DNA of 24,840 nucleotides, from the NCBI GenBank assembly GCA_002298925.1, contig DBMM01000147.1:1-24840 (forward strand), in the 5' to 3' direction. Made by a program: the position numbers and the translations under genes. The notes below the pieces were generated by a model. It was not told where the DNA came from, did no database searches, and saw only the letters and a program-made list of their open reading frames with translations. The stretch's first letter is position 1, and each line of letters starts with the position of its first letter. Source of the DNA: Geobacter sp. UBA698 (GTDB lineage: Bacteria > Desulfobacterota > Desulfuromonadia > Geobacterales > Pseudopelobacteraceae). Positions 7,142 through 16,170 of this stretch are shown here, piece after piece.

Positions 7142-7185
7142 GTGCAGGGGCGTAGCATGCTACGCCCCTGCTACAACCCCTGCAC
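7142..7185 (-). repeat. 28-bp perfect palindrome with an alternative third arm, between dnaK and dnaJ
   Basis: A perfect inverted repeat spans 7144-7171, with arms GCAGGGGCGTAGCA and TGCTACGCCCCTGC. In RNA it gives a 12-bp, GC-rich stem with a CATG loop. In the dnaK-dnaJ transcript the first segment GTGCAGGGG (complement of 7177-7185) can instead pair over 9 bp with CCCCTGCAC (complement of 7142-7150), so two structures exclude each other. No T-run follows, so it is not a typical terminator. It ends 27 nt before the dnaJ TTG start. It resembles a dispersed REP-like element. Confidence 0.85.
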
Positions 7186-7219
7186 ATCGTTTCTGAGGTC
7201 TGGTGCCGGATGAAAGAAA

Positions 7220-9139
<1,920 letters not shown>

Positions 9140-9222
9140 AACGTATGATCCTCCTTGTAAAATCTGTCTGCTATTTGAAAACTAGTCATCGATTTGTTAA
9201 AAAACAAGGGCAGCCGGCAAAT

Positions 9223-9813
9223 TTATTTTGGCGGAGCAGATACGGAGACCATGGCCGGACGGAGCAACCTGTCCTTAATCATGTAGCCCTTCTGGAATTC
9301 CTCCACCACTGTGTTGGGCGGATGCTGGTCGGAAGGGATCTGGGCCATGGCCTGGTGAAAGGCCGGATCGAAGGGGGCGCCAGCGGCTTCAACAGGGGAG
9401 ACGCCGAATTTTTTCAGGGCACTGATCAGCATGCCGTGGGTCATGCGGATTCCCTCCACCAGTGCGGAATCACTGTTCTCGTCGACATGGCTCAGGGCCC
9501 GCTCCAGGCTGTCCACAACCGGCAGAATCTCCTCGATCATGGATTTGGTTCCGTAGTTGAGCAGCTCTTCCTTCTCGCGGCTGGTCCGCTTGCGGTAGTT
9601 TTCAAGGTCGGCCCGCTCGCGCAGGAAACGGTCCCAGTTCTCTCGGCATTCGTTCTCTTTGGCGGCCAGCAGTCCTTCCAGCTGGCTGATGCGCTCTTCG
9701 GCAGTCAGCTGCTCGGCGGGGGCTGCCGTTTCGGCGGACTGGGCGGCGGAAGCTTCCTCTTCAGGGACAGGTTTGGCGTCATGGGACAGATCGACTTTAT
9801 CGTGTTTTTTCAT
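9223..9813 (-). CDS. grpE: Nucleotide exchange factor GrpE
   Basis: GrpE releases ADP from DnaK and so resets the chaperone cycle. The 196-residue protein has an acidic, low-complexity N-terminus (about residues 1-50), then a long coiled coil (RISQLEGLLAAKENECRENW and after). The conserved core follows: RADLENYRKRTSRE, ILPVVDSLERAL, and the beta-wing ending 'PFDPAFHQAMAQI...NTVVEEFQKGYMIKDRLLRPAMVSV', the GrpE signature. AAAGGA precedes the ATG. It lies 48 nt after hrcA and 83 nt before dnaK in one operon. Confidence 0.98.
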   Translation of the reverse strand: MKKHDKVDLSHDAKPVPEEEASAAQSAETAAPAEQLTAEERISQLEGLLAAKENECRENWDRFLRERADLENYRKRTSREKEELLNYGTKSMIEEILPVVDSLERALSHVDENSDSALVEGIRMTHGMLISALKKFGVSPVEAAGAPFDPAFHQAMAQIPSDQHPPNTVVEEFQKGYMIKDRLLRPAMVSVSAPPK

Positions 9814-9861
9814 GGTGTTGACGGTCCTTTTGTGTTGAATCGATTGGTTGCACCTTTTGTG

Positions 9862-10893
9862 CTAGGTGTCGTTCAAAAGTTGGCTTACCAGTCGGGCAGT
9901 ATAGTCGACAATCGGGATGACACTGGAGTAACCCATGCGGGTGGGGCCGATTACGCCCAGCATGCCCACGTTATTGCTGCTGGTGACAAAGCGCGAGGTG
10001 ATCAGGCTGACGCCGGCCGACTGGCTCATGGGTGTTTCCGAGCCGATATAGATCTGGACCCCTTCGGCATTCATGCAACGGCTCAGCAGCTGCAGCAGCT
10101 GCCCCTTCTGCTCGAAGGCGCGGTAGATATCCTGCATGCGGCGCACATCGCTGAATTCCGGCTGATCGAGAATGCGGGCCTGACCTTCAACAAAGATGTC
10201 GCCGCTGTCCATGGTGACGGCCTTCTCGCTTAACTGCAGCGCCTGGGACATGAAATGGTCGTACTGCATCTTTTCGTTCTTCATCTCGGTCAGAATGCGC
10301 TCTCTGGCCTGGGAGATAGTCAGTCCCTGCATCAGGTCGTTCAGGTAATTGCCCATACGAACCAGTTCATCAGGGGTGAAGTCCTGCCCGATCTCCAGTA
10401 GTCTGTTCTGTACCGTGCCATTGCAGGAAACCAGGATGGCCAGCACCCGATGGGGACTCAGGCGGATGAACTCGATATGGCGGAACTTATCGGAAGTGAA
10501 GCTGGGGGCCACAACGATGCCCATGTAGTTTGACAGGGAGGAGAGGGTGCGGCTGGCCTCTTTGAGGATGTCCGACAGTCCTGCTCCGGCTTGGCGGCAG
10601 CGTTGGATGATCTGTCTCTTTTCGTCGCGGGAGACCTGGCGCAGTGCCACCAGCGAGTCTACGTAGAAGCGATAGGCCTTTTCCGTCGGGATTCTGCCGG
10701 CTGAGGTGTGGGGAGAGGTCAAAAGACCCATTTCCTCAAGGTTGGCCATCACATTACGGACCGTGGCCGGAGAAAGCGTCAGGGCATGGCGGCGTGCCAT
10801 GGCACTGCTGCCGACCGGTTCGGCCGTGGCGATATAATCCTCGACGATGGCCTCAAGTATCTGTTTGCTTCGTTGTGAGAGCTCCACATCCAT
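9862..10893 (-). CDS. hrcA: Heat-inducible transcription repressor HrcA
   Basis: HrcA binds the CIRCE operator and represses heat-shock genes; its folding state depends on chaperonin, which links repression to chaperone availability. The 343-residue protein has an N-terminal winged helix: LSQRSKQILEAIVEDYI, EPVGSSAMA and LSPATVRNVMANLEEMGLL. The signature SPHTSAGRIPTEKAYRFYVD follows, and then the central and C-terminal domains including IGSE and the terminal 'GVIGPTRMGYSSVIPIVDYTA'. The ATG at 10893 follows GAGGT with 7-nt spacing. It is the first gene of the operon and lies 17 nt downstream of the CIRCE element, so it should repress itself together with grpE, dnaK and dnaJ. Confidence 0.98.
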   Translation of the reverse strand: MDVELSQRSKQILEAIVEDYIATAEPVGSSAMARRHALTLSPATVRNVMANLEEMGLLTSPHTSAGRIPTEKAYRFYVDSLVALRQVSRDEKRQIIQRCRQAGAGLSDILKEASRTLSSLSNYMGIVVAPSFTSDKFRHIEFIRLSPHRVLAILVSCNGTVQNRLLEIGQDFTPDELVRMGNYLNDLMQGLTISQARERILTEMKNEKMQYDHFMSQALQLSEKAVTMDSGDIFVEGQARILDQPEFSDVRRMQDIYRAFEQKGQLLQLLSRCMNAEGVQIYIGSETPMSQSAGVSLITSRFVTSSNNVGMLGVIGPTRMGYSSVIPIVDYTARLVSQLLNDT

Positions 10894-10910
10894 TGTTAAA
10901 CCTCAAAAAA

Positions 10911-10937
10911 ATAGCACTCGCTACTGAAGAGTGCTAA
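10911..10937 (-). promoter_or_regulatory. CIRCE operator (HrcA binding site)
   Basis: The plus strand reads ATAGCACTC, a 9-nt spacer, then GAGTGCTAA. This matches the CIRCE consensus TTAGCACTC-N9-GAGTGCTAA at all but the first base. It lies between the hrcA promoter and the hrcA start codon, just downstream of the predicted transcription start, the usual position for HrcA repression. Confidence 0.96.
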
Positions 10938-10948
10938 ATCTTGTTTCA

Positions 10949-10977
10949 AATCTAATCAGTGCCCAGGAATTTGTCAA
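10949..10977 (-). promoter_or_regulatory. Sigma-70 promoter of the hrcA-grpE-dnaK-dnaJ operon
   Basis: On the minus strand a perfect TTGACA (10977-10972) and TAGATT (10954-10949) are separated by 17 bp. The predicted start near 10942 places the CIRCE element at the very 5' end of the transcript. Confidence 0.8.
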
Positions 10978-11022
10978 GGACAATTCGCCGGTTTCAGCGG
11001 CGTCTGAATCACGTCAAATGGC

Positions 11023-11050
11023 TTGCCACCATTGGTTAAATGAGTATATA
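11023..11050 (+). promoter_or_regulatory. Possible sigma-70 promoter of murI operon
   Basis: TTGCCA (11023-11028) and TATATA (11045-11050) are spaced by 16 bp on the plus strand, about 50 bp ahead of the murI GTG start. It lies in the gap between the divergent hrcA and murI units. Confidence 0.4.
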
Positions 11051-11099
11051 GTCGCAAGATTAATAAAAAGGCAAAGACTTCGTTTGAAGGGGAAAAGCT

Positions 11100-11921
11100 G
11101 TGTCCTGGCAGGCCATCGGCATATTTGATTCAGGAGTGGGCGGACTTACCGTGCTACGCGAGATTTTCAGGGCGCTGCCCCAGGAGGATACCATCTATTT
11201 CGGGGATACGGCCAGGGTGCCCTACGGCACCAAGTCCCCCGAGACGGTGGCCCGTTATGCCCACGAAATCACCTCGTTTCTGGTGCGGCGTGACATCAAG
11301 TTGCTGGTGGTGGCCTGCAACACCGCTTCTGCGGTGGCACTGAACGGACTTAAACGGGAATTTTCGATCCCGGTGGTGGGGGTGATCGAACCTGGTGCCC
11401 GGCGGGCGGTCGAGGTGACCCGTGGCGGCCGGATCGGTGTGATCGGCACGGCCGGTACCATCAAGAGCAGTGCCTACAGCCGTGCCATCAAGCGCCTGCT
11501 GCCGTCTGCCGAGGTGTTGACCCGCGCCTGTCCGTTGTTTGTGCCGCTGGCCGAGGAAGGCTGGACCGACAATCAGGTGGCGCGGCTTACCGCTCAAAGC
11601 TACCTGCAGGAACTAAAAGATGCCGGCGTGGATACCCTGGTGCTGGGTTGTACCCACTATCCGCTCCTCAAAACGATCATTGCCGAAACCATGGGGCCGG
11701 ATGTGGTTCTGGTGGATTCGGCCGAAGAGACCGCCCGGACCGTGGTCGAGATACTGACAAAAAAGAAATTGCTCCGCCCTGACGCCGAAAAAGGCAACCA
11801 TCACTATTATGTCACTGACATACCGGCCGGGTTCATCAGGGTTGGCAACCGTTTTCTGGGGGGGCGGCTGGGGGATGTCTACCAGGTCAACCTGGAGAAC
11901 GAGCGGGAGGATGAGGACTGA
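11100..11921 (+). CDS. murI: Glutamate racemase
   Basis: MurI interconverts L- and D-glutamate, supplying D-Glu for peptidoglycan. The 273-residue protein has the two-Cys catalytic layout: IGIFDSGVGGL with Asp10-Ser11, GDTARVPYGTKS, the first catalytic Cys73 in VVACNTASA, and Cys184-Thr185-His186 in LGCTHYPLL. The start is GTG at 11100, preceded by AAGGGG with 7-nt spacing. The stop codon shares a base with the ATG of the next gene (TGATG), so translation is coupled to the GerMN protein. It is transcribed divergently from hrcA. Confidence 0.97.
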   Translation: MSWQAIGIFDSGVGGLTVLREIFRALPQEDTIYFGDTARVPYGTKSPETVARYAHEITSFLVRRDIKLLVVACNTASAVALNGLKREFSIPVVGVIEPGARRAVEVTRGGRIGVIGTAGTIKSSAYSRAIKRLLPSAEVLTRACPLFVPLAEEGWTDNQVARLTAQSYLQELKDAGVDTLVLGCTHYPLLKTIIAETMGPDVVLVDSAEETARTVVEILTKKKLLRPDAEKGNHHYYVTDIPAGFIRVGNRFLGGRLGDVYQVNLENEREDED

Positions 11922-12547
11922 TGCCGACTGGTCAACGCAAGCGCATCAATGTCAGTCTGCTGATACCGTTTCTGGTAATAGCCATGGTATTTGGCGCATT
12001 GATCTGGAAAAAGTACCAGGCCACGCGCGTGTCGGCTCCGACGCCTCAGGTTCAGCAGCCTTCCGGCAGTCGAAGTGCGGTGCTGTTCTTCGTGGCCGAC
12101 GGCAGCAGGTTGGCCCGCGAGGCTCGCGAAATGGAGCCCTGCGAAGGCCCTGAAGCCTGCCTTAAGTCGGTGCTGGACGAACTCGTCAACGGGCCGGTGG
12201 GCGAACTGGAAGAGGCCTTGCCGGATGGGTCAGTACTGAAGAGCGTGCGGATTGCAGGCGATACGGCCATGGTCGATCTGAACCAGACGTTTGCGGATGG
12301 GCTGCCTTCGGGCAGTTCAGCCGAAATGATGGCGGTGTATTCAATCGTTGATACCGTCTGCATCAACTTTCCGGAAATCGCCAGGGTCAAGCTTTCCATC
12401 GAAGGGGTGGAGCAGGCTGGCCTGCGTCACCTGGATCTCTCCGAACCACTTACGCCCGATTACTCGCTGGAGCGGGAGGCTGTTCCGGAGACTGGAACTG
12501 CGGCTAAACCATCATCCACACCTGACAGGAAGAAGGGACACAAATGA
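11921..12547 (+). CDS. Membrane-anchored GerMN-domain protein
   Basis: The 208-residue protein has a basic N-terminus and a single membrane segment (about residues 12-29), followed by an extracytoplasmic domain. The region from about 50 to 170 (SAVLFFVADGSRL..., VLDELVNGP..., ALPDGSVLKSV, TAMVDLNQTFADGLPSGSSAEMMAVYSIVDTV, VKLSIEGVE) has the pattern of the GerMN (sporulation/spore-germination) domain. This domain also occurs in non-sporulating bacteria near cell-envelope genes. The C-terminal tail is Pro/Thr-rich and basic. The gene is wedged between murI (1-base overlap) and metH (4-base overlap). A cell-wall-related role is suggested by murI but not shown. Confidence 0.85.
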   Translation: MPTGQRKRINVSLLIPFLVIAMVFGALIWKKYQATRVSAPTPQVQQPSGSRSAVLFFVADGSRLAREAREMEPCEGPEACLKSVLDELVNGPVGELEEALPDGSVLKSVRIAGDTAMVDLNQTFADGLPSGSSAEMMAVYSIVDTVCINFPEIARVKLSIEGVEQAGLRHLDLSEPLTPDYSLEREAVPETGTAAKPSSTPDRKKGHK

Positions 12548-14964
12548 AGCCATTTCTCGAAGCAATTCAGGAACGGGTACTGATTCTGGATGGCGCCATG
12601 GGCACCATGCTCCAGGAAAGAGGGCTCAGGCCCGGCCAGTCTCCGGAAGAGCTCAATCTGACCATGCCGGAGGTGGTGGCTTCGGTTCACCGCGACTACA
12701 TCAATGCCGGTGCCGATGTCATTGTCACCAATACCTTTGGCGGTACTCGCTTCAAGCTGGCCCATTACGGGCTTGAGTCAAGACTGACCGAGATCAATGC
12801 CCGTGCCGTGGAAATCGCCCGCCAGGAAGCCGGCGATAAGGCCTATGTAGGTGCTTCCATCGGTCCCACCGGCCAGTTTGTGGAGCCGTTGGGTGAAGTT
12901 TCGTTTGATGAAATGAAGGCCGCTTTCCGCGAACAGGCCGAGGCGGTAATCTCCGCCGGGGCCGACCTGATCAGTCTGGAGACGTTTCTTGATATCAAGG
13001 AGTGCCGTGCGGCAGTTATCGCCATCCGCGAAATTTCAGCCACTATCCCGATCATAGCCATGCTTACCTTTGATGACAACGGCCGTTCCGTGCTGGGAAC
13101 GCCGCCCGAAGCCGCCGCCATTACCCTGACTGCGGCGGGGGCCGATCTGGTCGGTTCAAATTGCGGACTGGGGGTGGACGGCATCTACGCTATTCTTGCG
13201 GAAATGCGCGGGGTGACCCATCTGCCGCTGATATCCCAGGCCAATGCCGGCCTGCCGCAGCTGGTGGACGGCCTGACCGTATTTCCGGGTACGCCGCAGG
13301 AGATGACCGCCTATCACGAGCGGATGATCGCTTTGGGAGTGCGGGTGATCGGTGGCTGTTGCGGCACGACGCCGGCCCATATCCGGGCCATGAAGGAAGC
13401 ACTGGCTCAGTGCAGCCGGCCCTGGCAGCCGCGCGGCGAGACGACCGGCGCCACTCTGCTCTCCAGTCGCGGCGGCTGGACCGCTGTCGGCCATGGCCAC
13501 AAGACTGCCGTTATCGGAGAGCGCATCAACCCGACCGGGAAGAAGCTCTATTCCCAGGAACTGCATGAAGGCAAGGTGGCCTATATCCGCCGCGAGGCCA
13601 TGGAACAGGTTCAGATGGGAGCCACCCTGCTTGATGTCAATGTCGGCGCGCCCGGTGTCGATGAGCCGGCCGCCATGGAGCGAGCCGTGTTCTGCGTCAG
13701 CGCTGCTGCCAGCGTGCCGCTGGTGCTGGATTCTTCCAGTCCGGCCGCTCTGGAGCGGGGTTTGAAAGCGGCCGACGGCAAGGTGCTGATCAATTCCGTC
13801 TCGGGCGAGGCCAAGAGCCTGCGCCGGGTGCTGCCGCTGGCAAAAAAATATGGAGCAGCCGTGATCGGTCTGACCCTGGATGCCAAGGGCATTCCCGACA
13901 CAGCCGAGGAGCGTTTGGCCATTGCCCGCCGCATCCGCAATGCTGCCCGGCGGCATGGTATTCCCGACGCTGATGTCATCATTGACTGTCTGACCCTGAC
14001 GGTTAGCGCCGAACAGAAACGGGCCGCTGAAACGTTGCGTACCATCAGGCTGGTTAAGGACAAACTGGGGCTCTCCACGGTCCTGGGGGTCAGCAATATC
14101 TCCTTCGGCCTGCCGCAGCGGCCCCTGATTTCTTCGGCCTTCTTTGCCATGGCCATGGCGGCCGGCCTGGATGCCGCCATCATCAATCCCAAGGAAAAAG
14201 CCATGATGGATGCCTGGCGCTCGGCCATGGTTCTGCTCAATCGGGATCTGCAGGCGGGCGAATACATCCAGGCCTACCGTGGTGAGCAGCCGGCTTCGGC
14301 CGCTCCGGTCATGGCCACGGACAAGCCTCTTTCGATCCGCGAGCGTCTGTCCCAGGCGGTGATCAACGGCGAGCGGGATGCTGTTGTCGCCCTGGTGGAA
14401 GAGGCTTTCAGCGCCGGCCTGACTCCGCTGCAGGTCAGCAATGAGGGGTTTCTACCCGGCTTGGAAGAGGTGGGGCGTCGTTTTGAAAAGAACATCTTCT
14501 TTCTGCCCCAGGTCATGCAGTCGGCTGATACCATGCAGACCGGATTTGCCCGTCTCAAGGAGGAGATGAAAGGGCAGGCCTTCGAGAGCCGCGGCCGGAT
14601 TCTGATGGCTACTGTTGAGGGGGATATCCACGACATTGGCAAGAACATCGTCTGCACCCTGCTGGAGAGTCATGGTTTTGAGGTTTTCGATATCGGCAAG
14701 AATGTCTCGGCCGCCACGATCATCGCCAGGGCTAGGGAACATGAGGTCGACGCCGTCGGACTGTCGGCCCTGATGACCACCACCATGTCGGAAATGGACA
14801 ATGTCATCAAGAAACTCAAGGCGGCCGGTATCAAAACCTTTACCATGGTGGGGGGGGCGGTTGTGACCCAGGAGTACGCTGACCGGATCGGTGCCGACCT
14901 GTATGCCCGTGATGCCATGGAGGCTGTGGCCAAGGTCAAGTTGCTACTGGGAGCTGATAAATAG
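12544..14964 (+). CDS. metH: Cobalamin-dependent methionine synthase, short form lacking the activation domain
   Basis: MetH moves the methyl group of 5-methyltetrahydrofolate through cobalamin to homocysteine. The 806 residues hold the homocysteine-binding barrel (about 1-300) with its zinc cysteines Cys207 (GSNCG) and Cys272-Cys273 (GGCCGTTP). The folate-binding barrel (about 325-580: VIGERINPTGKK, LLDVNVGAPGVDE, ISFGLPQRPL) follows, then the cobalamin cap (about 600-680) and the cobalamin domain. That domain carries DIHDIGKN, whose His696 should be the lower cobalt ligand. The E. coli enzyme continues for about 400 more residues, forming the SAM-binding reactivation domain. That part is absent here, so a separate reactivation system is expected. 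The ATG overlaps the stop of the GerMN gene. Confidence 0.95.
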   Translation: MKPFLEAIQERVLILDGAMGTMLQERGLRPGQSPEELNLTMPEVVASVHRDYINAGADVIVTNTFGGTRFKLAHYGLESRLTEINARAVEIARQEAGDKAYVGASIGPTGQFVEPLGEVSFDEMKAAFREQAEAVISAGADLISLETFLDIKECRAAVIAIREISATIPIIAMLTFDDNGRSVLGTPPEAAAITLTAAGADLVGSNCGLGVDGIYAILAEMRGVTHLPLISQANAGLPQLVDGLTVFPGTPQEMTAYHERMIALGVRVIGGCCGTTPAHIRAMKEALAQCSRPWQPRGETTGATLLSSRGGWTAVGHGHKTAVIGERINPTGKKLYSQELHEGKVAYIRREAMEQVQMGATLLDVNVGAPGVDEPAAMERAVFCVSAAASVPLVLDSSSPAALERGLKAADGKVLINSVSGEAKSLRRVLPLAKKYGAAVIGLTLDAKGIPDTAEERLAIARRIRNAARRHGIPDADVIIDCLTLTVSAEQKRAAETLRTIRLVKDKLGLSTVLGVSNISFGLPQRPLISSAFFAMAMAAGLDAAIINPKEKAMMDAWRSAMVLLNRDLQAGEYIQAYRGEQPASAAPVMATDKPLSIRERLSQAVINGERDAVVALVEEAFSAGLTPLQVSNEGFLPGLEEVGRRFEKNIFFLPQVMQSADTMQTGFARLKEEMKGQAFESRGRILMATVEGDIHDIGKNIVCTLLESHGFEVFDIGKNVSAATIIARAREHEVDAVGLSALMTTTMSEMDNVIKKLKAAGIKTFTMVGGAVVTQEYADRIGADLYARDAMEAVAKVKLLLGADK

Positions 14965-15089
14965 GGACGGGACTCCGGAAAATTTTTTACTGGTCCATGG
15001 TAGCTTGTTCTTAATTAAACTTTTTGCAATCGCTGGCTTTTTGTGGTATTTGACTGTGGCTTTACGCCATATAACGTAAGGGTTCCGCC

Positions 15090-15632
15090 ATGGTTCTCGG
15101 ATTCAATCACAACATCAAGTACAAAGGTGATGTCTATCATGTCCAGACCGAGGACAGCGGCGTTGCCAACCCCCATATCATTACGCTGCTCTACAAGGGG
15201 GGCGTGATCATCTTCTCCCAGAAGACCAGCTATGCCGATATTCTCAAGATGGATAATCTCGAGGAGGTTGTGGAAGAGCTGATGAAGGAGCAGCACAAGG
15301 GGATGATGCGCCGTCTCAAGCAGGGTGACTTTGACGAGCGCGCCCTTGCCGTGCAAGCCTCCACATTCGAGAATTACGGGATTGAAGCGCCGCAGTCGGC
15401 AGATGATCCGGTCGCTGACATTTTTTCGTCAACTTCCAGAGCTAAGTCGTCTTTGGCCAGGCCGGATGTTTCCCTGTTGTTTGAAATGCCAACCAAGAAG
15501 CCGCCTGTCACTGGTTCCGCTTCATCGACTTTGACGGCTGAAAAGCGGAAAGTGCCCGGAGACCAGGTGGATAAGAACGGGATGAGCCTGGATGAAGCCA
15601 TCCTCACATTTTTCGGCGCCAATGATAAATAG
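15090..15632 (+). CDS. Protein of unknown function, compact N-terminal domain with disordered middle
   Basis: The 180-residue protein is soluble, with no signal peptide or membrane segment. Residues 1-80 (MVLGFNHNIKYKGDVYHVQT..., IITLLYKGGVIIFSQKTSYA..., EEVVEELMKEQHKGMMRRL) look like a folded alpha/beta unit. Residues 90-160 are Ser/Pro/Lys-rich and probably flexible. A short conserved-looking segment, MSLDEAILTFFG, ends the chain. The start follows AAGGG at a suitable distance. It is the first gene of the unit that continues with the pseudopilin, sensor kinase and response regulator, and its stop lies inside the pseudopilin start region (11-base overlap). I do not recognise the family. A role tied to the pilin-like protein or the kinase is only positional. 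Confidence 0.8.
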   Translation: MVLGFNHNIKYKGDVYHVQTEDSGVANPHIITLLYKGGVIIFSQKTSYADILKMDNLEEVVEELMKEQHKGMMRRLKQGDFDERALAVQASTFENYGIEAPQSADDPVADIFSSTSRAKSSLARPDVSLLFEMPTKKPPVTGSASSTLTAEKRKVPGDQVDKNGMSLDEAILTFFGANDK

Positions 15633-16158
15633 GATCAACAGTAAAGGATTTACCTATCTGACTGCCCTGATGCTGGTAATGGTCATGGGGATCATGCTGG
15701 GGGTGATCGGTCAATCATGGCGATCGATCATGCAGCGTGAACGCGAGGAGGAACTGCTCTTCCGCGGAACCCAGATCCGGGATGCCATTGCCCGCTGGTA
15801 TACTCCACGCCCAGGCCAGCATCAGCCGACACCGTTGCGCGATCTGAAGGATCTGCTGCAGGATCCGCGCTCCTTGACTACGGTGCGCTACTTGCGCCGC
15901 CTGTATAAAGATCCAATCACCGGCAAGGAATGGGCGGTCATCAACGACCCCAACAAGGGGATCAGTGGTGTTGCCAGCACCAGCCAGGACAAGCCGCTCA
16001 AGGTGGGGGGCTTTCCCGATGACCTGCAGGATTTTACCGATAAACAGAAGTACAGTGACTGGCAGTTCGTTTATGTCGCCTCCGGCAGCAGGCCGGCAGG
16101 CGCAAGCCGGCCGCCGGTCAGCCCAACCAATCAGCCGGGAGGGGCACAGCCGCACTAG
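15622..16158 (+). CDS. Type IV pilin/type II secretion pseudopilin-like protein
   Basis: The 178-residue protein starts with a prepilin-type leader: a short basic MINRINSKG followed by FTYLTALMLVMVMGIMLGVI. Cleavage by prepilin peptidase after Gly9 would leave Phe10 as the mature N-terminus. The position-5 Glu of major pilins is Thr here, a feature also seen in some minor pseudopilins such as GspK. A long helix (REREEELLFRGTQIRDAIARW) and a globular part with 'LRDLKDLLQDPRSLTTVRYLRRLYKDPITGKEW' resemble GspG-like folds. The C-terminus is Pro/Gly-rich. The ATG at 15622 overlaps the upstream gene; a longer in-frame start at 15592 would put ten extra residues in the leader. No strong ribosome site is visible, so coupling is likely. 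Confidence 0.8.
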   Translation: MINRINSKGFTYLTALMLVMVMGIMLGVIGQSWRSIMQREREEELLFRGTQIRDAIARWYTPRPGQHQPTPLRDLKDLLQDPRSLTTVRYLRRLYKDPITGKEWAVINDPNKGISGVASTSQDKPLKVGGFPDDLQDFTDKQKYSDWQFVYVASGSRPAGASRPPVSPTNQPGGAQPH

Positions 16159-16170
16159 GGGGAACGCCGA

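Noticed and set aside
10931..11128. 65-codon plus-strand frame between hrcA and murI
   Set aside because: It begins in the CIRCE element, crosses the hrcA promoter and overlaps the murI start; it has no ribosome site and no recognisable content.
14965..15089. Promoter and terminator for the metH/unknown-gene boundary
   Set aside because: TTGACT and TATAAC are only 14 bp apart, the T-run at 14980-14990 has no proper stem before it, and no GG-N10-GC element fits. Something must start or continue transcription here, but I cannot name it.
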